Shown here in pieces: positions 1 through 11,249 of a stretch of DNA of 64,000 nucleotides. Source of the stretch: Zonotrichia leucophrys gambelii (Eukaryota; Chordata; Aves; Passeriformes; Passerellidae); NCBI RefSeq assembly GCF_028769735.1, contig NC_088172.1:56947075-57011074 (forward strand), given 5' to 3'. Under the pieces are notes generated by a model. It saw only the letters and a list, made by a program, of their open reading frames with translations, was not told the origin of the DNA and ran no database searches. Every line of letters starts with the position of its first letter. The stretch's first letter is position 1. Made by a program: the position numbers and the translations under genes.

Positions 1-136
1 GGGGTGTGCGAACCCTCTATTTTTTTAAAACTGTAACTCGCTTTAGCTGTGCTGGCTTTTGTAGAAAATATTTTCCCCCAATCTACAGGGTAGAGGCTGC
101 TGCTTGGTTTAATGCAACCCTGTTTTCTGTGCCCAG

Positions 137-260
137 TGGCAGGCAGCCCTGCGTGTGCCCCGGAGCCGGCAGCGGTGCCAGCCCCGCACAGCCACAACGG
201 GAGCGTGGCCACCGGCGCGCGTGGGGACCCTCCGCTCCAGCCCCCCGGGAACGTGGACAG
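137..260 (+). CDS. MAP7: MAP7 third-from-last coding exon
   Basis: Pyrimidine-rich acceptor ending in AG at 135-136 and donor GTAAAA at 261. With two bases carried in and two carried out, it reads AGSPACAPEPAAVPAPHSHN and continues to ..PPGNVD, then joins the next exon as S-NLNPEENANENG. The Pro/Ala-rich, GC-rich segment sits where human MAP7 has its poorly conserved linker between the coiled coil and the C-terminal tail. The other frames stay open by chance because the exon is GC-rich. Confidence 0.72.
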
Positions 261-3200
261 GTAAAACACTGCCAGGTGCCGTGAGGAGCCCTGGCTGGCC
301 ACAGGGCTGCTAGAATAATAAATCATATTCGCATCCGTGAGTTCGTTAATTAAGTAAGAAGCAACTGTTCAATCTGCCTTTTATCTTTTCCTCTGTTAAG
401 GAAAGAACTTTATCACATTTCAAGGAGTAGTAACTGATTTTTGCTAAATGATAGGGAAGAAATTTTTATAAAATAGAGCATGTTCTTTGCAGCGTTTGGA
501 ACAATGTGTTTGGCAGCAGTTATTACATTTATTGAAACTTCATGGAAAGGGAATTTTTTCTGTTTCTTTCCCTGAATTAAGCTTATAAAACCCACTCTGG
601 GCTTGCACTGCTTTTCTTAATTCAAATAATAAACACTGTGGTTTCAGCCTAGATGTTTTGATTTCTAAACTGCTTGAAGTATTAGCAAGTGGTGTTTTAC
701 ATATGTCCTTTGTGTGTGATACAGGATTAGTCACTTTGGTTATGCATTTTAAAAAAACACCTTTGTTCCTCATAAGGAGTATTTGAGGAGGCAGATATTA
801 TAGATTGGGACCTCTCTGTAGCCATGAACCAAGCCACTCTGAGAAATTGTTGAAAAGCTTGAAACCTCAGTATTGAACTGAGTGACATCTGTTACATAAG
901 CATGAGCTGTCAGTTATTTTAATTTTAGTGATGCAGAAAAGCCAAATAATCTCGCAGTCCTTTCATGTTTTATGTAGGTAGTGCCAGAATATGCATGGGA
1001 AACCTTGAATGTGGGAAGCCATTGTGCAGTCTGTAATGGACAGTATGCTTCAGGGTGTGATTGGCACTAATTGAAGGAGGAATTTGCCCTTTCTCGATCC
1101 CTCCATATGCCTGGGGGATCTTAGCCTGCTGTCATGCTGACAAGGATGCTCCTGCTGAGGGAAGTTCTGTCAGTGACACTGAGGTGCATTGGATGAGCTG
1201 CACAGAGCTGCCTCATAATTGTCTTGGGCAGCTATTAAAATGTTAATCACTTTCAGCCTTACAAGCACCTTGATGTTTGAAATATAAAATGTGCCACATT
1301 AATGAGTGCTGTCTTGTACCATTATAATCTGTGTGGGAGGAACCTCAGAATGACCACAGTGAAGAATGAATAAATGAGATTGAGGAACACTGACAAAAGT
1401 AGGAAGCACATGTGGAAGGGAAAACTGGCATGCCAGGTTGGAATGTATCTGCTTCAGAGGTACATCCACAGTGACTGGGAAGGTGAAGCCTGAAGCACTT
1501 GGTGGTGTCCCACAGATTTTTGTCACATGGTAAAAGCCACAGGTGCCAACACCATTGCTATTGTATCGTGTGCTGTGGTTGTCTGGCATCCAGATACCCC
1601 TGACATGGTGGCACGCACAGGGGCAGTGGGTGCAGGTTGTCTCCTGAGTGAGCACCTCACTTTGGCCCTCAGCAAGATTTGTCTTTTGTCTGAAAAATAC
1701 TTCTTCATGTTTTAACAACAAGAGTGCTGAGGATTCTGACCAGAAGTTAAAAAGGTGTTACCTGGGGGATTTGTGTCATGTGCATGTGTGGGTGAGAGGA
1801 TGGAGTGATGCAGAACCCTACAGAAGCCTAATCCATAGCCCACTTACAGATTTTTTGCTTATACTCCATTCCCTAATTCTTTGCCCAAGATTCTTTGCTA
1901 CTTTTTAGAAAAAGTTATTTCACTACACTGGTTTATGTTGACAGCACTTTCCTTATGGTATTTACTCAGTAATTCCTCTTTTCTGTGCTGTTTTCTACAA
2001 ACACTTGCAATGCAGTGCAAACACCTCAGTGAGTACAGTTCACCTCATGTGTCTCCATCCTGGGTGCATGGAGCTGGGTCTGGGCAGGTTAGATGACCAG
2101 TTTTTAGAAATATACAGTTGGTCTGTGTGATTGCCTTCATATCTTGTCCTGGAAAAGAAAGCTCCTTGTTGCTGGCTGGTTTCAGTGCTGTTGTCTCAGT
2201 GGATTAAAAATAAGCACCATTTATTTAAATAATCCAGAAGTCTGGAATACATTTTGCTGTTAATGTCTATATATGTCTCCTCTGCAAAAATTCTCTCAAT
2301 AAATGGGGTGACTGACATTTTCCTTCAGATCAGAAGTGACAGCTGTGAAAATGGTGTTTTTCAAAGGCCTGCAAATCCATTTTTTCCTATTCAGTGTTGA
2401 TTTCTGATGAATGATCGGAAGCAGATATACTGAATTCTGGCTTTCTTTATTTTTTAGCCTCTTCAAATTCTAATTTCAGGCTGTGTCTACATAGAGTTTT
2501 GGCTAAAATTATCTACAACAGATATAATTTTCAGTAATTTTAAATGTTTGCATGTTCCAATTTCTTTAATTAAACTGGCTCCCTTTTCCCAACATCCTCC
2601 AGTCTGTCTTGTTAATATTAATGTGTCCAGGTCAAAATGTGAAGCTACAGAGATACTTTTCAGCTGCCATGGAGATGTCCTTCAGATGCTTGCAAGACTG
2701 TTATGTTTGGAAATGCATTCTCAACAACTTAGGCAACTTTTTTTTCCTCTATTACATAAGTGTCTTGCTACACGCACACTTATGGAATATGTTAGAATGC
2801 CAAAATTATCCAGTTCTTTCTGCAACATTGTATGCCTGAAAAGGATATCTCTGGTGTTGCATCAGACACTTAGACAACATTAAGAATGTAACATAAGACA
2901 GTAAAAACAGCTGTAGCAGGTAAAAAACCTTTTCTCTTTTTTTGTGTTCTTTGTTTTAATGGCCTGTAGCACAATGTAGAGGGAAAAAAAAGGTAATTAC
3001 CAGGAGATCCTCTGGCCAAATGAAGGGTTGCTAAGCATTATGGTCCAAATGCAACCATAGGCTCAAGTAGTCCCTAAGCTGCTAATTACTAGAAGCTGAA
3101 GGGCATACCAATCTCCTAGGAATTCATCTAATCTCCTTTTGAGCTTGTGGCCTCTAAGATGTCCACTGGAAATTAATTCCACTCTTCTGTTTCCCTTGTT

Positions 3201-6200
3201 TAGTCTAAATTTGCTCCTCCAGTCCTTAGGTGGATCAAGCAGCATAGAATCTAGAAAATTTTATACCACAAAATTTAGAATATTTATAGTTCTGATTTCC
3301 TTTTCTGTACCCCCTTTGTGATTGTAGACTCCTCTGTCTCAAAAGACATTATTCAGGTCTGAATGAATTATGCTCTAACTCCATGTGTATTGCTGGCAAT
3401 GCCATGGCACATAAATATAAACTATGAAGAATTATTTATTCACTAAGTCAGCTGATAAATTGGGTAGAAAAATTCTGTTTGCAGAAGCAAAAGGGTTCTT
3501 CATTGCTCTAATATTTGTTGAACTACTGCACTGTTTGATTTGTATGAATGAGCAGTTGCTCTCTTTCCACCTCTTTCTAACCCATTCATCAAACTTGGCT
3601 TCTTATCCTAGTTCTGATATGGCTATTGGCAGTATATGGAGATAAAGTAAATAACAGGATACCTTCTAGTGAATAATGAACTAATGACCATACATGACAG
3701 AGCAGCTTTAAATAGTCCTAAAGCATTTCACAGATTCTGGTCCTCCTCTTACACGTGTGGGTCTTTGGCACAAAAGGGTGGCATTGAGCAGGGTTTCTGT
3801 GCCTGCTCTCAAACTCAGTGCAGTGAAACATATTTTTCACTTTGAAATTTGCCCAGCATATCCAAAGATGAAAAAAAAGGGGAGTGCCTTTCTGAAAAAG
3901 AACTGGTGATAGTTTGAAAAACTGGGAAGGCTTGATATGAACACCAGCATGTGATTCTCACAGGAAATCTGAGCTTTGGATAAAAAAGCACTGCCACTTT
4001 CAAAAGAGCAATGATTGTTTTTTGTCTCTTGGGGAATACTGTAAAACAATTCTTTAATTGTTTGTGCAAAGTTGTACAAAGAAGCTAGCAAATGAAAATA
4101 TAGTGTCTGCCAATTACAAACAGGTTTCTTTTTAAGACTAGTAAATGTGCTGTCAGAAAATAAGCCTGTGAAGCTGAGCTGCCTTCTGAGAAATGGCCTG
4201 AGGAAATTGGTAGCCAAGTTTCAATCTAGGAAAATTGCGTCTGTGCCTTTGTGGCCAAAACATTTCCAAATAACCTGAACAGTTGCAATGGGGCCCAGAC
4301 AGGGAATAGGTATCCAGGATTGCCAGGATCTAACTGTTTGAGGGCTTTGGGAAGAACCTGTGAAAGATCACAAGATTTTTGAGTGTTTGTTGAGTACTTG
4401 CTCTTGCCTGAGGAGCTTATGGTCCCATTACTGTCATCCTGTTCGCTGAAGTAGCACCTTAGTTTCTCCTCTCTGGCAGAATAGGACATGCCATCTGCAG
4501 AGTCAGAAGGATTTGACGATGCAGCACCTAATAAAGGGGTTGGGAGGGGAGGCCCAAGGCTGTGAGACGTGAGCAATATCATCTGGGGACAGTACATGTA
4601 AATGCAGTGTCTGTGCTTGTGCTGCTCTGGATGGGGGAGATGTGCAGGAGCTCGCTCATAATGGACCTTTCTCACATGGGAAATGGAAAACGAAAGTCCA
4701 GATTGATGAGGGATTCTGGGAGAGGGCTCTTTTAGCTTGGACGTGATCAACAGGAGAAGTGTGGAGCTGGGTAGTGCCTTGGAAATGGCCCCTAAGATCT
4801 TTTATGAGAGAAGGGAATGAAAGGAGCGCTATATTGAAAAGGGAGTTTTTTCTCTGGATTAGCGGCATATAGAAGAAGCTGCTCCAAAACTGGTGGCAGA
4901 AGGTGATCCAAGAAATAATAAAAATAACAGCGATCTTATCCAAGGGCGATTACATTGATTTGCAATAAGAGGAAGGGTACAACAAAGGTTATGAGATCTG
5001 AAAAAGATGCTAGGAGCTGTAAATTGCATTATGTGGGTGGTTCCAGGTAGTGGTGGTGCTGCAGAGATTTCCTCACTGATTCCCATTGCAGTTGCTTCTC
5101 AGGCTGCAGTGTCCACCCTGTAGTTCTGGCTATCATGTAGCCAAAGGTAACTACTGTCCCATGGGTTTGAGGGAAGGAATACCAAGTACTTGGCTGCAAA
5201 ACCATTTTTTCCTACTGTGGTAGAAGCATAGTTTTGCTTTCACTGGCTAAAAGAATGCTTGGGATTGATGCAGACTTCTCTTCCATTTGTACTATTGCTT
5301 TGAGGATGACTAAATTTCAGTTCTAGATAAACTACCTAAGGAAAAATTGCTATGTTTCTCTTTCAGCAATCTCAATCCAGAGGAGAATGCTAATGAAAAT
5401 GGAATGTCTATGCAGAATGATAATTTTGAAGAGATCATGAACCTGCCTATTGGTTCTAAACCATCCCGGCTGGATGCTATGAACAATGATGGAAGCAACA
5501 GTCCCGAAATTCCTTTGAATCCAATTCTAGCCTTTGAAGATAAGGGCACTCTTTTGCCTCAGGTAGATAGTGTTCAAACACATCAAACAGCAGGTAGGTT
5601 TGCTGTGGTTCACTAACACTTGTAATTTGTTGTAATTGAGAGAAGTCTCAGAGCTATCAATCACCTTATATTGATAAGCTTATTCATTTAAGGATTTTTG
5701 AACTCTATTTTTTTTTCAGTATTTAAGCTCTGTTTAAATTTTAAACAAATTTTATTTGTTTAAATTTTGAACAAATCAATACAAAGAGCACATCTCTTTG
5801 CAGAGCTATGCATGCCGGGCACATAGAGATGCAGTGCAATAGTGGTGAGGCCTTATCGTTTCCTGGATGAGGGCTTCTCACAAGTGTTTTACTTTGTGCC
5901 CTTTGGAGTTGCTTGGAAGGGTTTGCCCTGTGCTTTCAGGCAGAAGTGATAGGTGACAGCTGCTGCTCTGACCTTATGATCAGCAGCTGGGTTCCAGTTT
6001 TGCAAGTGCAGTGCTTGACATGCACATGCAGAAGTGGGGTAACTACTTCCTAAAAACTACATTTTGAAATTCTGGATATGCTTTCCTCGTCAAGTTCTTG
6101 CAGGCATCGAGGGATGGTTTCCAGGACACTGGGTTTTTCTGAATTACATCATATCTTTGCAAAAAAGCTAGGTAAAAAATACTGCTTTAGCAAATTAAAT

Positions 6201-6344
6201 TGGATAGCACTGTATTTTTCTCTGGCCTAAAAATGTAAGGAAAATCATCTCACATTAAAATAATTGCATAAGCACCTAACATTTTGAAGAAAGAATTGCC
6301 ACTCTGACCTGTCATGTTTACCTTCTGTTTTAGAAGTGATCTGA
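137..6344 (+). CDS. MAP7: MAP7 (ensconsin), 3' end: last three coding exons
   Basis: Microtubule-associated protein 7 binds the microtubule lattice through an N-terminal coiled coil and recruits and activates kinesin-1 through a C-terminal coiled coil; both lie upstream of this window. Three coding exons are visible: 137-260, 5367-5593 and 6334-6344 (stop TGA at 6342-6344). All junctions are GT-AG and in phase. The translated tail contains NFEEIMNLPIGSKPSRLD, SPEIPLNPILAFEDKGTLLP and LPQVDSVQTHQTAEVI-stop. These match the human MAP7 C-terminus (NFEEIINLPIGSKPSRLD, SPEIPLNPILAF, QTAEVI) as I remember it. The gene is partial because the 5' exons lie left of the window. It is convergent with the armadillo gene on the minus strand. 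Identity is very secure for the middle exon and rests on phase, length and a weaker match for the first. Confidence 0.93.
261..5366 (+). other. MAP7 intron, no gene seen
   Basis: A 5.1 kb intron between two MAP7 coding exons. The only structure I can support is an old CR1-type fragment at 3095-3350. ORFs here are short, show no family resemblance and lie on both strands. Confidence 0.7.
3095..3350 (-). mobile_element. Ancient CR1/L3-like LINE 3' fragment
   Basis: On the plus strand the order of phrases (AATTCATCTAATCTCCTTTT, then GAAATTAATTCCACTC, a TTTGCTCCTCCAGTCC-like segment and GTAGACTCCTCTGTCTC) follows the antisense of the diverged CR1/L3-type consensus common in birds and reptiles. 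It is strongly mutated with no coding capacity. Called from memory of the consensus; boundaries are approximate. Confidence 0.45.
5367..5593 (+). CDS. MAP7: MAP7 penultimate coding exon
   Basis: Acceptor TTTCTCTTTCAG ends at 5366 and donor CAG|GTAGGT begins at 5594. It encodes the conserved C-terminal tail with EEIMNLPIGSKPSRLD and PEIPLNPILAFEDKG. The match with the human protein is near-identical over the core motifs, so this exon fixes the gene identity. Confidence 0.95.
6334..6344 (+). CDS. MAP7: MAP7 last coding exon (11 coding bases)
   Basis: The previous exon ends in phase 1 (TA + g). Acceptor CCTTCTGTTTTAG ends at 6333 and is followed by AA GTG ATC TGA, completing A-E-V-I-stop. This is the C-terminus of human MAP7. 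The exon is far below any ORF length cutoff and is recognised only by the splice site and the known terminal residues. Confidence 0.9.
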
Positions 6345-6820
6345 TTGTTTCTTCTGAAGAACCAAAGGTGATATGAGCATCTCTGCAGTCAGTGGAGTTT
6401 CTTCCATGCTATGAAGGAGTGTTTTATTTTTTCTCTCCAGTTTTTTAAAGATTTCTTGAATATCTTTTTTGGAAGGACTTTAGTAAAACCAGCAGAAGAA
6501 ATGAGGGGAATAGACTTGGATCACCATTCTAATAGCTTTCATCACTAGAAAAATCATGCTTCATGTGCGTTACTTAATATGGCTATTTCCAACAAGCTTT
6601 TTTGTTAGTAAATGAATATTTCTGCATTCCTTAAGACACAAGACACTGGAATCTGAAAGTAACGGGCTGATTTGGGTGGTGGGACTGATTCTTTTTTGTT
6701 TTTAAAAAAGGTGGGTGTTGGTTTAAAAGGCATAATTGTAAAATTGGCAAAGAATCTTTTACACTTTATGGTTCTAATACTTGAAAAATAAATGCCTCAT
6801 TGCTCTACAAGTAGAGTTAA
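6345..6820 (+). other. MAP7: MAP7 3' UTR (minimum extent)
   Basis: The region is AT-rich and non-coding after the stop. The first AATAAA hexamer is at 6787-6792, so a short 3' UTR would end near 6810. Further AATAAA copies lie near 7100, 8140, 8325 and 9703, so longer forms are possible. The true cleavage site cannot be chosen from sequence alone. Confidence 0.5.
6787..6792 (+). terminator. Candidate MAP7 poly(A) signal AATAAA
   Basis: First canonical hexamer downstream of the MAP7 stop, about 440 bases into the 3' UTR, in an AT-rich context with a GT-rich stretch shortly after. Confidence 0.4.
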
Positions 6821-7198
6821 TGGGGTGTTTTATTTAAACCTGTTGGTTTAAATGTTATTGCAGAGAACTCTAATTATGGGGGCAAACTATAGGCTTCTGT
6901 ATCAGGTTCTTGTAAATGTAATTCCTACAGGGACATTCTGTAAATTGAGACGTCACTATGATCTTCTCACATTTTCTCTAAAAACACAAAACAAGAAAGG
7001 TTTTAAAATGTGAAAATTTGAAAGCATTATTTTTTCATGGACAAGAGGATAACCTATTGTTCTCCTAGATAATGTATTTATGAATTTTGCTCAGTACAGA
7101 AATAAATCATTTGATTGAATAAATTAGACAAATGTGGTGAAAAAGATACTGCAAACTTGATTTTTTTAGTTACATCCACGTTCACAATACTATAAAAG

Positions 7199-7237
7199 AT
7201 GTGTATGCATATGTGCACACACGTGTGCACACATACA
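7199..7237. repeat. Alternating purine-pyrimidine tract
   Basis: Thirty-nine bases alternate purine and pyrimidine without a break, made of GT, AC, AT and GC steps. A near-palindromic core, TGTGCACACACGTGTGCACA, lies inside. It sits downstream of the MAP7 stop, between two convergent genes. Confidence 0.8.
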
Positions 7238-9467
7238 AGGAATTACCTTGTTCTGAGTCCTGTAAATTGCTGCTGTTCCCAATGATGGAAGACTTTTCCT
7301 TTGCCTTATCAGACTTTTGAAGACTGTGTGAAACCTGGGATATTTGAGTTTTGGATGATGATGCAGGTTCAGGGATTTTTGGGGTTTGCTCGTTTCAGAG
7401 CAAATGGAAAATGGTCGTGCTTTTTTATGTAGTGTGTGGTTTTTATAAAGCAGTGCAGCTTGAGTGATAAGAGGAGCGATGCAGGTTGCTTTCTCTTTAG
7501 TTTGATGCCGATTTCTACTGTCATTCATTGTTCCATCCCACACTTTTGGTTGCTGTTGTGCAGAACTGTAAAACCTTGCACGTTTTTGTGCTTTGCTAAA
7601 CAATGCTGTTGGAGGCAGAGCTCGCTCTGGGTGTTTGCGTTTGCAGCATCGCCAAAGGCTTGAGGCATTGCTCTCTGAATCAGTGAGAAGATCCTTGGGT
7701 AGGGAAAATGGAGGTTCATGGGCTCTCAGCTCCTGCTAACAGAGAATTTTCCATTAAGATTCCTGCACTTGCCTCTGGTGAGCACTGAGCAAGGCCTGTA
7801 GGAAGCTGTGCAGAAAGTCTGTGCTAGCAGAAGAGATCCTCTGAGACAAAAGCCGAAGGATTTTTGAAGAAATTTCTGCTGCTGCCGAGTGTTCATCTTA
7901 TAGAGGAGATGGGACAAAAGCAATGGAAATAAAATGAAAGAGACTTCATCTGCCAGAATATTTATGGAAGGGAAAAAACAGCCATTCAGTCAGAGTGCTT
8001 TCAATAGTAACTTGTGACACAGTAAAATGAATTGGGTTCCTTTCTTGCTTTCTTTAGTTTTCCGTGTACATAGCCACAATATTTTGAAGTGTCCAAAATA
8101 TGTAGTTTTTCTTTAAAACTATATATAGCATGTAAGTACCAAATAAAACTTGTTTGAAATATTTATTTCTACTTATATTTTCATTTTCTCGCATAATTGA
8201 AGCAAGAGTCGATCTCTGATAGAGAACTGTTTTTGCTGCTCATGGTCTGCTTAAAATTTTGCTTCAGATTTTCTCTAATTTCTTTACTGAAAATCAGTAC
8301 AGAGTCACTTGCAACAAGAAGGAGAGCAATAAAATAGGCAGTTACATTTAGCTTCAGTTTTAAGTCTTAGGATTCATTTAGGATCGGGTTTAAATTGTGT
8401 TGATCTTGAGCTATTTAGGATTGGTTATAAATTATGCTGGTCTATTTTTGGGGAGACTTCAGCACATTTGCTTCACTGTTTGTGGAAAAATGGGCTGGCT
8501 TTATTTCTCACATTTGCTTTTTTTGCTTTGATTTTTTTTTTTTAGCAGGGCTGGATTAAAAACAGTTTGTCATTACAGTCAATCCAGGTTTGCTTCAAAT
8601 GAGAGCAAGAATTTCCTGTTTCAAGGGCATGACATACAATATAAGAACAAGGGAATTGAGAGTAGGTGTATGAAATTTTAAAAAAGGATTTAATATTGAA
8701 TTTTTAAATCTTTTGGTTAAGCCTCTTTTAATGCAGGGAAAACAGTTTCTCTTCTGTTCAGTGTTGGTTTTGACAATAAAATATGGTATGGGAGGAAGGC
8801 CAGCTCCTCTGCCTGCTATTGCAACTGGTTGTGTTGTTCATACCATGAGGGGCGAGGTGGAACTGCTGTGTGAGGTGCAAGTAGCAGGTGCAGAGAGCTG
8901 TTCTGAGGGCTGGGAGCAGCAGCCTTCCCCAGCAGAGAGCTGTGTGCTCTGGGCAGGCTCAGCTCTGTGCTCCCATCTCCACGGCACGGCATCGATGCTC
9001 ACAGGGACGATGCTCTGTGAGTTATTTCAAAACATCACAACTGCTGCATTGCTCTCCATTAGCTCTGTTTGCTTCATGTCTTTGATCTCCTCATTCCTGA
9101 TGAAGAGTCCTTTGTTATTTGTTAGCTTTCTTGCTAAGACATTGAAATAATGTTTGAGATTACCTAAGAATACAGATACAGGACACATTCTAATATCATT
9201 ACTTAATAATGCACTGCTTCTTTTTGGAAACTGATCTAAAATCACCCACAGGGGTGATTTACAGTATGACGTTTTTGTTCCCAGGTGTGTCATTCAGCCA
9301 GTCCTTTGTTTTAGAAAGTCCACCTGTCCAAGGCTGAGCACATGGTTTGTCACATGAGATTTCAAAATGAAATTCCTGTCATGGATGAACATTAAAAATC
9401 CCATACTGCTTTATTCAAAGTTTCTGTCTACCCTGCAATTTCATAAGGCCCTTTTACTGCACTGAGT

Positions 9468-9600
9468 GTGGTTTTGGTTGGTTTTACTTTTTTTGCTTGT
9501 TTGTTTTTGCTTTGTTTTTTTGGGGTTTTGGTTGGTTTTTTTGTTTTTTTTGTTTTTTTTTTTTTTGGAGGGGAGGTGCATTGTTTTGTTCTGTTTTTTC
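9468..9600. repeat. T/G-rich low-complexity block
   Basis: The plus strand is almost only T and G, with runs such as GGTTTTGGTTGG and a run of about 15 T. The long frames here (Phe/Leu/Val-rich on plus, Lys/Asn-rich on minus) are artefacts of composition. Blocks of this type are common in songbird genomes. Confidence 0.8.
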
Positions 9601-9867
9601 CGAAACAGTGCCGTTGGAAAGAACTTGCAGATATTAAAAGAAATAATTGTCAAAAATGCCTCCCTCAAGCACCAAAATTAAGTTCAGAGATTTGAGCTAT
9701 AATAAAATGGAACATTGAGCTCTTAACTGACAGAATAACTTTTTTAAACTATTTTTTTAATCTCACTTTTATAGCATGTTTGTACCCAGTGTCAGCTCTA
9801 AAGCTCTACATGCACATAAGAGCTATGGGACGGTCAGAAGTGCCTCAAAAGACAGTGTGCTGCTTTT

Positions 9868-10240
9868 GGCTGGGGTAGAGTTCATTTTCTTCACAGTAGC
9901 TCAAAGGGGGCCGTGTTTGGGTTAGTGCTGAACACAAGGCTGGTAGCACAGGGATGTTTTAGTTACTGATCATCAGCACTTGCACAGAGTCTGCCTCTCA
10001 CCCCACGCCACCTGCCTGGGGGGGTTGCATGTGAAGCTGGGAGGGGACAGCTGGGACAGGTGACCCCAGCAGACCATAGGAACATTCCATATGTTACATT
10101 GTCATGCTGGGCATATAAAGCTGGGGGAAGGAAGAGGAAAGGGAGGTGTTTGAACTTACAGTGTGCGTCTTCCCAAGTAACCGTTACACATGATGGAACC
10201 CAGTTTTCCTGGAGATGGCTGAACATCTGCTTGCCCTTGG
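9868..10240 (+). mobile_element. Solo LTR of an avian endogenous retrovirus
   Basis: It begins near GGCTGGGGTAGAGTTCATTT and runs through CTTCACAGTAGCTCAAAG, ACAGGGATGTTTTAGTTACT, GGGAGGGGACAGCTGGGAC and GCATATAAAGCTGGGGGAAG. This order matches a common songbird-type LTR as I remember it, including the TATA-like ATATAAAG. No gag, pol or env is present, so it is a solo LTR or fragment. Ends are approximate. It lies just beyond the 3' end of the minus-strand armadillo gene. Confidence 0.7.
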
Positions 10241-10269
10241 GAAGTATATGTGTAAGAAAATAAGTTGAA

Positions 10270-11127
10270 TTTAAACATGAATACCTTTTTATTGTTCTTT
10301 AACTCCATTTAAAATGAAGTATCAATACAAAATATAACAAAAAAATCCTAATTTTGCCAAATATTTTCACTCATCCCTTGTTGCGAGTAGCTTTAGAAAG
10401 AATGTAACATTTGCAGAATACAGTTCTGTACTTAAACACATCTCACCCAAATCATTCATGGTTCCTGCTGTGTTCTGTACTTGCTCTGTGCAACATTTCC
10501 TTGCCTTAACATACCTTTGCTCTTCTGCTGGAGAGTAGAGCCTATAGTGTGGACAAGGATCAGCTGTAAGGATTTACCTTTCTTGTTTCTTACAAATTTT
10601 TTGTACTTTGAGAATTGTCCCTTAGCAGTTACTTTCTGTAGTAACCTGTATGTAGTTTTCTACCTTTATAGTATGGGTTGATTCAATTATTTTCTAAAAT
10701 CCTTGGAGTCTGCTCTGAAATACAGGACATGAAACAGAAACAGGATAAAGATGAATGCAGACCTGCATACTTGAGAGATGCCTCATCAGTAGAATCAGCC
10801 TGTTGCATGAATAAAACCTCATTAATACAGTGCTGGTTTTTCTGAAGGGTGGGGTGAGGAAACCAAAAACAAGCCATGGAAGGTTAACCAAGCATAGCAG
10901 GTGTTTTTCAACATGTAGCCATGTCCTCAAGCACACTTAAGCAGCCAGCCAAAGGGTGCAAGGAATTGTGTTTTGACCTGCTCCAATTCTTGTTATCGGG
11001 ACATCTCTCTTGTATGACGAAACTGCAAGTAGCAGGAAAATTACCGGAACCAAGGAAAAGAGTTGTTTGCTCTGAAAGTTCAGGTCATTGGATCTGGTAA
11101 GTTTTCATAAACCATTTGGCTTAAATA
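10270..11127 (-). other. 3' UTR of the armadillo gene (inferred)
   Basis: AT-rich sequence downstream of the stop with no coding pattern, reaching to the AATAAA at 10288-10293. Extent is inferred from that hexamer only. Confidence 0.4.
10288..10293 (-). terminator. Candidate poly(A) signal of the armadillo gene
   Basis: TTTATT on the plus strand reads AATAAA on the minus strand. It is the first such hexamer I find downstream of the stop codon at 11128-11130, giving a 3' UTR of roughly 0.85 kb that ends before the LTR. Confidence 0.45.
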
Positions 11128-11249
11128 TTAACTGTCTTCATGGCACATAGCTGCCCTAAGGAGCTCTTGAGTTTCTTCTGTTTGCTGACGGACTTGCTCA
11201 AGGAGTTTGACCATTTGGCTTTTTCTGAATGCTAATGAAAAGTCTGGAT
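11128..11249 (-). CDS. Armadillo gene coding exon 14 with stop
   Basis: Reads (D)[39 protein letters not shown], stop TAA at 11128-11130. Acceptor TTTCTCTTCAG. The segment is likely a terminal coiled helix. Confidence 0.84.

Noticed and set aside
8713..9150. 145-codon plus-strand frame between MAP7 and the armadillo gene
   Set aside because: It starts at TTG, shows no family resemblance or splice context, and lies in convergent intergenic DNA.
9441..9695. Phe-rich and Lys-rich frames around 9.5 kb
   Set aside because: They come from the T/G low-complexity block, not from a gene.
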